From: Acanthochlamys bracteata | Lineage: Eukaryota > Streptophyta > Magnoliopsida > Pandanales > Velloziaceae | NCBI GenBank assembly: GCA_019914995.1 | Contig: CM034127.1 | Span: forward strand, 10,974,001 to 11,038,000 | Length of the DNA: 64,000 nucleotides | Direction: 5' to 3' | Shown: in pieces, positions 49,286 to 61,962 of the stretch | Layout of the letters: each line of letters begins with the position of its first letter | Numbering within the stretch: position 1 is the stretch's first letter | Translations under genes and position numbers: made by a program | The notes under the pieces: generated by a model | What the model was told of the DNA's origin: nothing | The model's input: only the letters and a program-made list of their open reading frames with translations | The model's database searches: none

Positions 49286-51340
49286 TTAAATATTAATCCA
49301 GCGTCTCCCAAAAACTTCCTCCATTTCTTCCATGGACTTCCCTCTCGTCTCCGGCATAAGCAAGAAGAAGAACACCCATGCAACGATCCCCATTCCGGCG
49401 AACAAGAAGAAGCTCCCGCCAATAGTGATCGCCTGATATAGTGATATAAAGCTCATGGATATCGTTGCATTCATCAACCGGTTCACTGCCACACCTAAAC
49501 TTGCTCCCTGAGCTCTCAACCTTGACGGATAAATCTCCGAGCTGTAAACCCATGTTATCGGACCGAGCCCGATTGAATAAAATGCAATGAACGAGAAAAC
49601 CCCTAGCAGGCATAGTGCGATAACCCAGGTAATCTTTTCCCCGGCGTGTTGTTCTTCGATCGTTAGACCGACGGCGAGTGCGACTAACGAAGCTGTCATT
49701 CCGGCTAAGCTTGTCAGGAGCAACGGTTTTCTTCCAACTCTGTCGATGAGGAACGTTGCTACGAATATGAAGCATGTTTTCGTCGCCCCGACACCGATGG
49801 TTGCACCGAGCAGTTTGTTCTTCGTAGCCAGCCCGGCAGCTTTGAATATTCTCGGACTGTAGAGAACTACGGCTTCGATTCCAGTCACGTGCTGGAAGAA
49901 ATGGATTCCGATTCCGGTTATAAGAATTCGTTTCACCGGAGCTGTTGGCCGGAGAAAAAACTCTTTCCACACGCCTTTACCGACTACAGAGTTCGCGGTT
50001 GTCATTGTTTGACGGACTTCTTCGATCTCTCTGAACCGTTCGTCGGCTTCTTCTTTCGTGTTGCATACTTTCACTAACACAGATTTAGCTTCTTCATCTC
50101 TTCCTCTCATGGCCAACCATCTCGGTGATTCAGGAAGCATGAAAATCCCCATAGCTAGACACAACGATGGCAACGAACCTAGACCGAGCATCACTCTCCA
50201 TCCGTACTTCAACGGAAGCTTCGCGAACCCGAAATTCGATACATACCCAATCAGAATCCCCAAGCTTATGCAAATCTCCGGCAGTGACGTTAAAGATCCA
50301 CGAGACTTTGGATCAGAGATCTCTGCAGAGTACACCGGGGCAATCATCAATGCGTAGCCAACGCCGAGACCCGCAACGCAGCGACCGGAGAGAAGAACAG
50401 GGTACGACGGAGCAAGGCCCATTAAAGCAGAGCCAGCGAAGAAAATAAGCGATGATAAACATATAGTGTAACGGCGACCGATCCAGTCAGAGACACCGCC
50501 GGCTGTCAATGAACCGAAGAGAGCACAGATGTTAAGGATTCCGGCGAGGATTTCGACTTGGACGTCTGTTATCTTGAGATCTTGCTTGATGAATAAATTT
50601 GCTCCGCTCATCACACCAGTGTCTGCTCACAACATTAAACTATTAAATATTAATAACCCTCTGTTTGAAATGTTAAAAGAACAGAAACATTTACCAAACA
50701 AGCTACTAATAGAAATCGAAGAATTTGAAATGCGATCAAAGTGTAACTTTTGATAATTTTTATATTTACGTTCTAAAAATTTATTTTCAATTTACTTCCT
50801 TACTAAATAAACAAGTCATAAGAAAGCATGGTCTTCTTCTGGCCTTACAGGAACGCTTCAAGGCTTCACAAAGTAATAAAAATAGCAAGGGCACGGTGCA
50901 TCCCTAAACAACATCTGGAAGTTCAAATGTTTGCTCACTTTTTTATTCGGACCCGAATGTTAATATCCAAACCGTTTCGTCCCTAACAGTCGCGATACGA
51001 ACGAGTTGAATCTCTATACATTAAAATGTCTACAAGTACACCGTAAACAAGTCCTAAAACTAATTTCTCTGTATGTTATATACAAGTAAAAATCCGGTGC
51101 TACGAAAGCGTGGAATATATCTTACGTACTCACATGCTTCGACAGTACCTAAGAATTTGTAGCAAAGAGTGCATTACCATAGCCGAGGAGAAGAGAAATC
51201 ATAGAAGCTACGATAACACAAGCAATGGTGAATTTGTTCCTCCTCCTCTCTTCAGCTGCATGCTTCTTCACTTCGTTGTAATCTTCATCATTATCTTTTG
51301 CAGACATATCGAATCCCTTCAGTTCTTGTTCAAACACCAT
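49286..51340 (-). CDS. PLT: Second polyol transporter-like protein, MFS
   Basis: Tandem relative of the gene at 42754-44462, same strand and same intron position. Exons on minus are 51340-51178 and 50622-49286, giving 499 residues. Motifs: DWIGRRYT, PESPRWLA, DRVGRKPLLL, YSSEIYPSRLRAQG, PETRGKSMEEMEE. The protein ends soon after (GRRWINI), so its C-tail is shorter than that of the neighbour. In TM7 the usual FFQQASGID of the family reads FFQHVTGIE; these residues line the sugar site, so specificity may differ. The start is the first ATG, ahead of a polar charged N-tail. The two genes are an inferred local duplication, now well diverged. Confidence 0.92.
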
Positions 51341-53651
51341 AGCAGTCAGCTTAATTAATTTTGCCCAGGAAGAAGAAGATAGAAAACGAAAACTCTTGAT
51401 GAGTAGCTATAGCTATAGAGATGTTTTAAATTAATTTTTGTAGTTATAGAGACATGTATATATAATGTGGATGGATAAGAATGCGCTCAAGTGTCTTTGC
51501 ATTGTGGCAGCAGGTAGTATCTTCAATGAGATCTCACTAGTCTTCTCTCGATCTTGCTCTTGCTATAGGAAAGATAAAAATTTTGAAACAAAACAAAATA
51601 CTTCACATTACCAACCAAATGGTGGGGATTGAAAGTTGCAATACTTAATCTGTTCTTTTTATTTCAATTTTTTAAAAGTCAAATTATAATGTTATGTACG
51701 CGGAAGTCGGTAAGAGATATGTTTCAGTTGTACACTTCTTTATATATTTATCGAAATGACTCAATGATTGATTATGACAAAAAACCTGCAGAAGAATAGA
51801 TTAGGATATGAAATTGTTGTGGGGTTTCATTGTCAATGAAACTAATTAGCAAATTTTCAAGTTGGAGCAAGTGAATATTTAGAAGTACTTTTAATTTTGA
51901 AAAATAAATTTTATTTTTTTATTTAAAATAATAATAAAATAAATAATAATAAAATTTTTTATCTTTTCTTTAATATTAAATAATTTTTTAAAATATAAAA
52001 ATCTATTAAAAAATATTAAATGAAAAATATGATGCCAAATAGCTCCCAAAGTCTTTGACCAAAATAGATGGGACAAATTTTAGATTGTTGCTAATTGGAG
52101 CACATTGTGACAAATTTTAGGTTCACTACATTGAACTGAATGATATTTATAGTACTTCCACTTTATCTCAAAACAGGCTTGATCTTGTATACCCACCATG
52201 CCAAAAATTTTCTGGAACCTAAAGTGTGTGTCCGCTTCATGAAAGTCATGCACCTCCTACTCACTATTCCAAATCCAAATATAAAAAGAGGCAGAAAACA
52301 AAAAAGATAAGAATGATTGAGTTTGAAAAAAAATTAGTCGAGAAAGAAAATTTTGAAAGTTGATCTTAAGAATTTAAATTCAAATTGGCTTAAACTTGCC
52401 GGCGAGGAAAAGCATTATTCTATGAGTGTGTTTTAATAGGTAAGAACTCAATTTGGTAAAACTAAATTTAGTAAAAAGTAACTTTAGAATGAGTTTGGTA
52501 AGTTCAAAATAAATTCGAATTAAAATCCGATGAGAAAAAATAAGTTCAGTACAACTAAAAACATTCTATGAATAGACACCGAAGCTAGGTTTGAAAATTA
52601 TATAAAATTGCTATATTCTATAATCAATTCTAGAGTACGAGCAGGTAGCTAACAACTGTAGGGGTTTTTTTAGAGTGATTATAATAAAAAGCTTTTTGGT
52701 AAATAAGTTTATTTTGAAAATTTTTAAAATATAAGTTTGACCTTTGTATCTAACAAGATAAAAATTATATGTATAAAATTTTTATTACGCCCAATTTGTC
52801 TATATTTTTTAGATTTTTTAGAAAAATAAGATTATAAAGAATTTATTAAGAAACGAAAGTTAAACTAAAATGGTGAAATAGAATGAATAGATTTGCCAAA
52901 TAATCCTACAATGCATATTTAGTTTTGCAAATGAGAAAGCTTTTTTGGAGTTATGATTTCACACAAAAAGTTGCTTTTTTGTTAAAGCCATTGGTGATCA
53001 CTTGCTTAAGGCCAAGGTTGGTCAATACTTGCATTCAAATTGATGTAATAATCTCAATCCTATTTTGTGAAGATAACTCCTTATCTTCATGACTAGCAAA
53101 TTTCTTTCAAACGCTTTCTTTTGGTAAATTCTTTGAAACACTTTCCAAAGTCCTACATTGACACCCTATCTGAAATTGCTCAAGTGCTAGGTGATCGACG
53201 AAGGACGTATTTACTTCACATTGGAAGGAAACTTTTTTTTCTAGCAAAAAATTACATCCGAATAATTTTTATATTTATTCTATAATTTGTTATCATAAAA
53301 TTCACCTTTGAATAAATTATGTTTTAAAATTTTTATTTCTCAAAAATTTATTTCTGCGCAACTAAATTTGCTCGAAGCTACACAAGGGCCTAATGAGCAC
53401 CCAAACGAAGAAAAGCATTAAGCCAAATTGAACTTGATCAAAGCCTTCTGTTACTCGAGGGACTATACAAAGCAGAATTCCCCCATCACAATGCCCATAA
53501 ACTACATCACCTGCATTACATATTCTTTATATTTCTTTATATTTTTAAAAGCGAAAAAAGATGTTGGTTCAGGCTGCCTTCTTTTTCGTAGCAAGTGAGT
53601 TATTATAAAATAAATTAATAATAATAAAGTAAAGATATATATACATCAGGT

Positions 53652-54003
53652 TTTAAGTGTACATCAATGTAGTTCCGGTGATATGAAATTCTAAATACGA
53701 TCTCTACCGTTAGATATGAAGAACTATGAGTTAAAAATATGTTGATAAAATTTCATCACAATCGAATAATGAATCAATTTTTATTTGACTTATTGATAAA
53801 GATGGCAAAAAAAATTAAATTTTTAATATATATATTGTCGTCTTTTTATCATCTTGATTATGAAGTTCGATTCGTGGTCCTATTGAGATAAAATTTTATC
53901 AGCATATTTTTAACTCATATTTTTTCATATCTGACGGTGAAGATCACATTCGAAGCTTTGTATCGCCGGAACCATACTAATGTATACTGAATATACTTAA
54001 AAA
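53652..54003. repeat. Inverted-repeat (foldback) element
   Basis: Two arms of about 150 bp face each other around a loop at about 53800-53855. The left arm reads TAAGTGTACATCAATG, GTTCCGG, then GAGTTAAAAATATG and TGATAAAATTT. The right arm, read from its end on the other strand, gives TAAGTATATTCAG, GTTCCGG, GAGTTAAAAATATG and TGATAAAATTT in the same order. The arms differ by many substitutions, so the element is not young. No transposase is inside, so it is non-autonomous. A related half-unit (AAGAGTTAAAAATATATTGA) occurs at about 46340. Confidence 0.75.
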
Positions 54004-54094
54004 GCAATACATATATATTCTCACCCATAATAATATTAAAATAAATTAAATTTTTATATATTTTTTATTGAATTGATTTAAATTTATTTTATTA

Positions 54095-54526
54095 TATAGT
54101 TAAAAGTAAGTCCAAAATAATTTTTATGGAAGAAGTGAATTATGTAGTGAAAATAACAGACTTTGAGTATAACTTTGTTATTTCTAATTTATTATAGATT
54201 CTATATGAAATAGCGACATTTCGATAATCTGGTTGTAGCTACCGAGAACAAAAATCTACTAAATTTTGAAAATTAAGAGACTATATTAATAGTGAGTTTA
54301 ACTTTTATGTAGTTAAAATTAACTTTTTATATTTTTTATATAGTTGAAAGTAAATTGAAAATAATTCTTTATAAAAGCGAGTTATGAGATGAAAATAATA
54401 TAATTTGAATCTACCTTTGTTGATTCTAATTTATTATAGATTTTGAATGAAAAAAAGACATTTTGATAAATTGATTGTTGCTGCCGAGAACAAAAATCTA
54501 CTAAAATTGAAAATTAAGAGACTATA
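54095..54526 (+). repeat. Direct duplication of a 190-bp unit
   Basis: About 54095-54290 and 54338-54526 are copies in the same direction, sharing TCTAATTTATTATAGATT, CCGAGAACAAAAATCTACTA and GAAAATTAAGAGACTATA. Offset is about 245 bp. There is no coding capacity. Confidence 0.75.
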
Positions 54527-55047
54527 TTTTTCAATTTTAAATTTTGAACAATTCTTCTACCAAACATACCTTAAAATTAGTTATATTATTTCTCTCCAAA
54601 TTTCCACTGTGCAGCTGAACTGAATATGATAAAAATATTTGATGTTTTTTATGTTTGAAGTGCTTAAATTAAAAGAAATTAATTTTAGCTTAAATTAAAA
54701 AGATTTGATGTCACTTGATTTTAAAAAGTTTGATTTAGTTTATTTTAAAAAGATTTGAATTTAAATAATTTATTTTATTGACTTAATTTTAGAAAATTTT
54801 AAATTTAGCTAGATATAAAAATAAGTTATTAATTATAATTCTTAAAATATATATATAAGTTTGAGTCTTTTTTCTGCATGAACTATTATTTTTATTATCC
54901 AGCTAACTCTTCTCCCTCGTTTAAACCAACGAACTTCGCTAAGAAATAGAGACAGCGTACATTAAATTCCACGCATTCCTTTTGTTTTCGTTACAATCAA
55001 CCGTGGGACTGTGGGAGTGATACTTGTTGGAGACAGCAGACGTAGCG

Positions 55048-55281
55048 TGTTGCGTTTGAAATTGCTCGTAAAACGAAGATTTTTTTAAATAAAATGTATT
55101 TTTATTGTTTTTAATATTTTTTTATTTTTAAAAAATAAAAAAATATAATAAAAAAATAAATTTTTTTTATATTATCTAAATTTTTAATAAAATTTTTAAA
55201 TATTTATAAAATATGTATTTAAAAATTTGAAATAGAAAAAAATTCAAAATAATTTTTGAAATACAATTTCAAACGCGCTCT
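55048..55281. repeat. MITE-like element with GCGTTTGAAATTG terminal inverted repeats
   Basis: The left end TTGCGTTTGAAATTG (55050-55064) is mirrored at the right end as GAGCGCGTTTGAAATTG on the minus strand. The interior is almost wholly A/T and without coding sequence. Size and structure fit a miniature inverted-repeat element. I could not see a certain target duplication. Confidence 0.5.
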
Positions 55282-56769
55282 AAGAATGCAGTCCATGCGT
55301 TCTTTCTAAAGGCCCCCGCAGTTGCTCGGAGCCAAAAACAAGGGTGGCCGGACGCTATGCGACAAGATTTCAATCTCGTAGCGCGGCGGATGACTCCATC
55401 TCTAAACCACGTGGATGACTTTGGTCAGTGAAGGAAATGGTTCGAAGTGCTTATTAAAAAAAATATTTTAAAAATATTTATAATAAAATTTTTATAATGT
55501 ACAATTTTTTTTTAATTTAAAAATAATTTTATAAAATAATTGTAAAAATTTATTTAAAATATATAATTAAAAATTAAATTTAAAAAAAGAAAGAAATAAG
55601 TAATACCAAACATCATCGAAAGCTTCATTTTCTTTCTCGTAAGTATTTGATTCCGACTTCAATCTCCTTCTATTATTACGGTCTGCTTGGTTTATAAATA
55701 GATATGTTGACAAAAAGAAAAAAATTTATTTTTTTAATTTTTAATTTTCAATTTTTAATCTAATTTAATATTTAATTTTAATTAATACATATTATTTTTA
55801 TTTATAAAAAATTATAAGTTTTATATTTATCGAATTTCACTTAATTTTAATTGATAGAGAAAATAATAAAACTATATAATCAAATTTTTTATATTTACAA
55901 TAATTTAATTTTTATTGAATTATATCTAACAATAGTATAAATTATGTTAATATAAAATAATTAATCTAAAAATTATATTATTAAAGTTAATTTAAAGATA
56001 TTAATAAAATTAATTTAAAGTTATATTAATAAATTTTAGATTAATATAAATAAAAAAGTATTTAAATTTTTTATAAAAAAATTATTTTCATTATTTATAT
56101 ATTTATCTATCTATTTAAAAATAGTTAAATTGTTATCATTATTATACATCTCAACATCGTAAGCTTAAATAAGTCCAGTGTGTGTAAGGATAAAGAAGCA
56201 AATCTGTTTAAGTGAAAACAAAACAAAGAAGTAAATATTGGGACTCATGAAGTTGAAATAATTTTGATAACAAGCAATAAACGAAGGCTACTTGTTCATA
56301 ACCCAAAAGTTGAAACTTGTTGGCCTAAGTTGAACCAGTTACTTAACATCATAGTGTTAACTTCTTGCAAGTAGTACGTATGTAAACAGGTTGAACTTTT
56401 GAATTGGAAGCTCTTTTAGCACAAGAAAAACAAATCAGACTTTCAAGACTCAAGGGATTCAATACTCAGCTCATCCAAATGAGATCACAACACCATTAAG
56501 AGATTCAATTACAGACGAACTCATCATACAGCAAGGTGGATTCGTGTAACCAAATAAATACACAAGGGATAGTATACAACATGCACAGCTGAAGCCTGAA
56601 GGCAGCTTTTTTGAAGATGGTCGAGCATTTTCATTTTGGTGACCTTTAAGGTAACATGGTGCACAAATGACCATAGAGATGGTCCATATTGTTATTAAGT
56701 TAATATTTTATAACACAACATAAAATGAGATGACATAATTATTTTGCTGCTATTCTTTCACATTAAACT

Positions 56770-59700
56770 CTAAGCTTGCTCTTCTTCAAAAAATTTGATA
56801 TGGTAAAGTGGGGCGCCAGTTTCATCTGCAAAACTTATTTTCTTACCCTGCTTTTGAACTCCATCATCAAGAGTAGCTGCTTCAGATGCTCTTGTCCTCT
56901 GCACTAGAAAGGGCTTAGTCAGGAGGAATGCAGCATTTGTGTAGAATCCACTAAATCAGATTCTGAAGTATAGAGAGGAAACACAAACCATTATTTTGCA
57001 GACACGAGTGCAGTCCCTTGCTAGTATAGATAACCATTTCTTTGTGGTTGTTTCAAGTTCTGATGCATTGCTCAGAACTTCTTTCGTCTGCAAAATACAA
57101 GATTTTTAAATGAAGGCATAATATGGAAACTGCTCATTTATCAAATAATGATTACAACATAAGGATTATGTTTGGGAAACTGATTGTCATTTTGTTGTTA
57201 AGTATATATATATTTTCAAGTTTCATCTAAAACAAGTATAATCAGGACATAAGAGTTTGTTCATCCACTTTTAAACAGAATTTACTTGTATAATTTGATA
57301 TGAATCCATAGCAGTTTAGTATGCCTAGAAGCGTGAGGACATAAATTTCTCTACCTTGTCTGGAGTAATATTTGGGGTTGAGTATGAGGTTGGCTCCAAA
57401 AGTAAAGCTTCTTCCACAATGTTCTTCATGGATTTCAATCCTTTCAGAAGCTTCGCAGCAATAGACTCAAAGTCATGCATTTGCCTTTGTGAAAATGCAA
57501 TTGCATCCTCAGTTTGCTTATGCATTAATGAGTTTTTCATGCAAGAGCAGCCCTGCTTGGAGGAAGTTTCAGGTAAACTTTTGAGTGAGCTGACAGCATC
57601 AGGCGACTTGAGTATTCCTTTACCAACTGAATTGTTCTTTGTTTTCTTGTTCATTCTCTCGGATTCAATTGAGGTCTCCATACGATTGCAGCCTGCTGTT
57701 GATAATGCATTTCCATCTTCAGACCAATTTCTATACAGAAGCCTCTTCCTGTTCTCTGCATTTATAAAAAACACAAGTAGATAATACAAGAAGAGTTTAA
57801 AGTTGCATGCGGTATTAAAAAAATATTGCAACAGACAACTTACTGGAATTTTGGATTGCATCATATAGTTCCATTCCACTTAAGGCATTGCAGAGCTTTT
57901 CTTGAGAACTGGGGGACATGGACTGTAAAAAAGAAGCAATAGAAGATGGCTCCTTTAGAAGTTAATCAAGGATAGGCTAGGGATGATGATATGTTGATTG
58001 CACCACACCTTTCTTTTAGATAGTAGCCTTCTGGGGAAATCTGCATCCTTCCACTCCTTCTCTAGCTTGATTTCTTGGCTTGCATAAGTTCTCTCTGGAT
58101 ATATCATATCTGAGAATGAAGTCAAAGTTCTTCCTGGCACCTTTGCAGGATACACCAGAGGGTCTTCCAGTTGTGCAGATGACGGCATTTCTCCGTAACT
58201 AAGACTATAATCTGTCTGATCCATGGACTGTAAGCCATTGGTAACCATGTTGCAAGATGAGCAAGACTGAAATGAATAAACATCGAGTGTTTCTTTGAGC
58301 CTCTCCTCAGTGATCAAACTGCCTGCCTCTGTCTCATCATTAGATATCTGCTGCATACTTGTGTATTTTCCAGTTTCAGGTGAGATTTCATCAACTGCAT
58401 CTGAAATATAACAATTCCTAGGAAACCTATCGTCATTTGTTTCCACAGAACAACAAACTTCTGTGTAGGTGTCACATGACACATTGTTCTCTGTCGCATT
58501 GTATCCTAAAATTGGTTCATCAACAAAACCATTCCTTTCGTCTGAAAAGCTCTCATGATTAATTGCAACAACACTTGGTGCGCTCCTCAAAGGAACATCA
58601 GAATTGGGTAGTACACAATCAGAGTCACTGATATCTTCACATATAAAGTTGGAACCTGATAAATGAGAAATGTCGACTCCTTCATTGTTTTCGAAGCTAT
58701 TACTAGTAACTGAATGGTCCACTAGCTGTATTCTATTGCTATCTACCGCTGGTTCCACTGATTCAACCTTGTCTGTGCCACCAAAGACTGTATTCCAACC
58801 ATAACTGAAGGTTGGAGTGAAAAACTCTGCATCTCTAGGGCTGGAAAGTTCTAAATCGCCAATGGTAGCTGTACCCTCGGCATCCTCATTGCTTCTTGGA
58901 ATACATGTGTCTCCTTCAGGTTCCCTATACTCTGTAGAAGCTTCATTTAGTTGACAGTACAACATCTCATTGACAGAACAGAATAACTCCCCATTGTCTG
59001 CTTTAGGAGTGCCACAATCTTGGCCTGCTGTTGTAGTGTTACTATACATATTGGTCTCATGCACTGGGAGATCACTGTCTAGAATCTCACAAACATCATT
59101 ACCTAGTTCATGATTGTCAACGTTAACATCTCTATTAAACTCACAAATAGATGCAGAGAAGTCGCCCTTAGCATCATCGAGGACATCAGTTGACCAGTCA
59201 TGAAGAAACCTATCAGTTGGATTACTTAATTCTTCCTCGTTTGATTTACACTTCATGTAAAGCAAGCTGGAAGATTCACCAGTAAAATAGCCCTTCTGAA
59301 TGAAACTAACGGTGCAACTAGGATTGCAGTTATCCATATCACTTTCCATTATCTCATTTTTCACTTTAAGAATTGATTGAGGGCTATCGACCTTAAGAAT
59401 CTGGTTCTTTGATTTCATTTCCAATGGAGGACTTGAACTGCTAGTACTAGTAATAACATTTGCATCTGATAAAACCAAGAAGTAACCTAAGATCAGAAAA
59501 ATGATGACGAACAGGAATTGCTATACATTATGTCAGGTCAGTACACTCAATTATAAGCAAGGCATTCAAAGTAATTACTTACCACAAAATTCCTGTTTCA
59601 GGATAAGACCTGACTTAAGGCCTACGTAACCAGTGGGACTCATACCTTCACCAGTGTCAGCATAAACTGATGACTCCAAAGAGACGGAAGACTCTGAAAA

Positions 59701-60276
59701 AGAATGCTCAACTTTCCTGCGCTTTTTCTCTGACCTAGATAGTTTAGGTCGCCTTAATTTAAATGCACTGAGGGGTTCGTCAAGGTCAGGCTCCTCTTCT
59801 TTAGGGATTTTAACTTCAGGAAGTTGGTTTTTACCATCAGCTTGCAGGAAGGGAACAGATTTTCCAACCTTGCGCGTTTTATTTCTGCATCTAACCCTGA
59901 AATCTCTTAGAGTAATGCATTCAACATCTTCAGAATCACTGCTGTTGCTTTCATCTTTTGGGCAGCTTTTGCTAAAATTGACATCCTTTCCGCAATCCTC
60001 GTGGAGAGCTATCTCAACTTTGGTCTGGTCAGAAGGTATATGTTCTTTATTTTCATCAAAATGTCGTTTAGCACTCATAGTCATGCATTCTGAGTCACAT
60101 ATAGCATTTATGCGTTTCAGCCTCGGGGATTGCCTTCGTTGAGGATTTAGGGGAGGCTTTTTAGAGCTTTTTGCGGTGGATAGTTCTGAGGAAGTAGACT
60201 TGCTTCTCCGTGACTTGATACTAGTTTGGATAGATTGTGTTCTGCTCCCACTTTGAGATGAGGCAGTCCCAGCCAT
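56770..60276 (-). CDS. Uncharacterised plant protein, probably nuclear, 952 residues
   Basis: Seven coding exons on minus join in phase: 60276-59583, 59465-58009, 57922-57844, 57755-57355, 57087-56989, 56898-56770 (the second is 1.46 kb), with one upstream leader exon ending at about 61030. The N-terminus is Ser/Lys/Arg-rich with nuclear-localisation-like stretches (RRQSPRLKRI, RSEKKRRKVEH). The middle is acidic and Ser/Asn-rich without a known domain. The C-terminal third looks helical (RQMHDFESIAAKLLKGLK, then KKWLSILARDCTRVCKIM) and ends ISFADETGAPLYHIKFFEEE. I recognise the C-terminal pattern only from unannotated plant proteins. E2F-type sites upstream suggest expression in dividing cells. 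The count is six coding exons if the leader exon is excluded. Confidence 0.8.
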
Positions 60277-61201
60277 GCTGTTCTTGACACCTAGAAGTAT
60301 ATAACACAAAATTTGTCATTCTAGAAACAGAACTTAAAGGTAAGGCAGTACCTTTACCAGTTTTCCACGTTATACATAGAATACCAAAATGATTACAAGA
60401 GGAAAGCATCGCAAGATGGCTTCATAGTCTACCTCTACGACTAGCATTGGCAGAAAGATCATAAGCAAATTGGACTGGAAGTTAAAGATCATTATAAAAG
60501 ACTCATGTATTCACCAGAAAGGGGGAAAAACAGGAAGACTCAAGCGAAAACCTTAGATGACAACTAATACTATTCAGATTCTCAACCTGAAACTTGAAAT
60601 ACCGGTAGAGTAAAAGACATCTCAAATCTGCTACTTAAAACAAAAGAGATCATGCAACATTCATCTCGAAACAAGATCTTTCTTCAAAGTTATTTTTATA
60701 ATCTTCACTTTGGTAGTACTTTGTAATCTCCTGTCCCTCGTAATCCACCTCATTAGCGGAAATTTCAGCTTCCACACTGATCTAATGGCGATTAAGGTTC
60801 TATTAAGAAACAGTAATCTTTAATTTCATAGTTCAAGAAAAACAATAGCACACAACTTAATCAAAACCTAGCCAACTCCTTACATCTAATTAAGTAACCA
60901 AAGATTCTGAAACATAAAGATATGGATCTCTGCAGCATCCTAAAGAAACTAAATCTTAAACCCTAGTTCAAGTGAATTAATTTCAAATTAGATCCAGAGA
61001 TAACCAAATGATATTCGCCATGAACTAACCTCAACAGCAGAAATCTCGTCTATGGAATTTCAAAAGATTCTACATCCACCAACAGATCGAGCTCGGCAAC
61101 ATTACCCACTCAGAGTAGGAGAAAAGAGAAAGAAAAGACAGAATTCCTGGGTTTCTTTGTTTATTTTATTATTATTTTTATTTAACAGTTTGTGCTTTTT
61201 C

Positions 61202-61242
61202 TGGCGGGAAAATAATTCTCGCGCCAAAATTTTTGGCGGGAA
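61202..61242. promoter_or_regulatory. Cluster of three E2F-type binding sites
   Basis: TGGCGGGAAAA (61202-61212), TCGCGCCAAAA (61219-61229) and TTTTGGCGGGAA (61231-61242) all fit the plant E2F consensus TTTSSCGS in one or other orientation. They lie about 100-150 bp upstream of the probable transcript start of the uncharacterised minus-strand gene and about 720 bp before the OEP24 start codon. Confidence 0.75.
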
Positions 61243-61309
61243 GAGCAATGAAGTCCATTATTGGGCACAAAAAATTGTTCCGGCTTAGGTCCTGATTTGA
61301 AAATATTTA

Positions 61310-61900
61310 TTTGGGCTTGGCCCGGGCCACCTATATCGCACTAGTTATTCGGATGTTTTCAATTCACTAGTTTGGTTAAAATAAACAGCATGTTTCAATT
61401 ACTACATAACTTCACTATATCTCTCTAAATGTTGAATTTGATATGTTATGTATTTTAATTACGACTTCGTAACTCTATTTATTTTTTTAGAAAATTCTAC
61501 TTTTATAAAAATTTTACTTAAAATTTATTTTACGTGTTTCAATGCATTCCAAATTTTACTTCTATTGAATTTTATTTTTCATAGTACTTCAATTTTACAA
61601 ACTTTTATATTTATCGAAATTTACTTTGAAACACGCGTTATTGTAATGCATTTTAGTTTCACAAAACAGTCTTTTGGTTTATAATGGATTTCATCTGGGC
61701 TTTCTAGCACGATAGCCTAGAATGTTATAATGAGTGGTTCTTACTTGGGCTTCCCTACAGCCCAATTCCTAACTGGTGTGCTGTATTGATATAGTTTGTA
61801 AATTTTTTCGACTAAAGATTCTGCACTTGCCTCGTTCGTCAAGCTTAAGCGGAGATTCCAGCAAAATCTTCCCTGATGTTTGTCAATCTCTTTCTCCAAC
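61310..61900. promoter_or_regulatory. OEP24 upstream region with GGGCC/GGGCTT motifs
   Basis: Contains GGGCTTGGCCCGGGCC (about 61313-61328), TGGGCTTTC (about 61695) and TTGGGCTTCC with AGCCCAATT (about 61747-61767), site II-like motifs near the probable OEP24 leader. Between them the sequence is AT-rich. The region is shared with the divergent minus-strand gene. Confidence 0.45.
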
Positions 61901-61962
61901 TTCAATCACAGTAAGCTCAAAGCGCGCAGAGCGAAATCAGCGACAGAGAGGAGAGAGAGAGA

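Larger units (their letters stand above)
51345..56740. other. 5.4-kb AT-rich gene-free stretch
   Basis: No gene recognised. It holds upstream sequence of the second transporter, an inverted-repeat element (53652-54003), a direct duplication (54095-54526), a possible MITE (55048-55281) and very AT-rich tracts (about 51890-52040, 55440-56110). Confidence 0.5.

Noticed and set aside
49293-49970. 225-residue minus-strand ORF inside the second transporter exon
   Set aside because: Alternative frame of the real transporter exon, Arg/Ser-rich nonsense composition.
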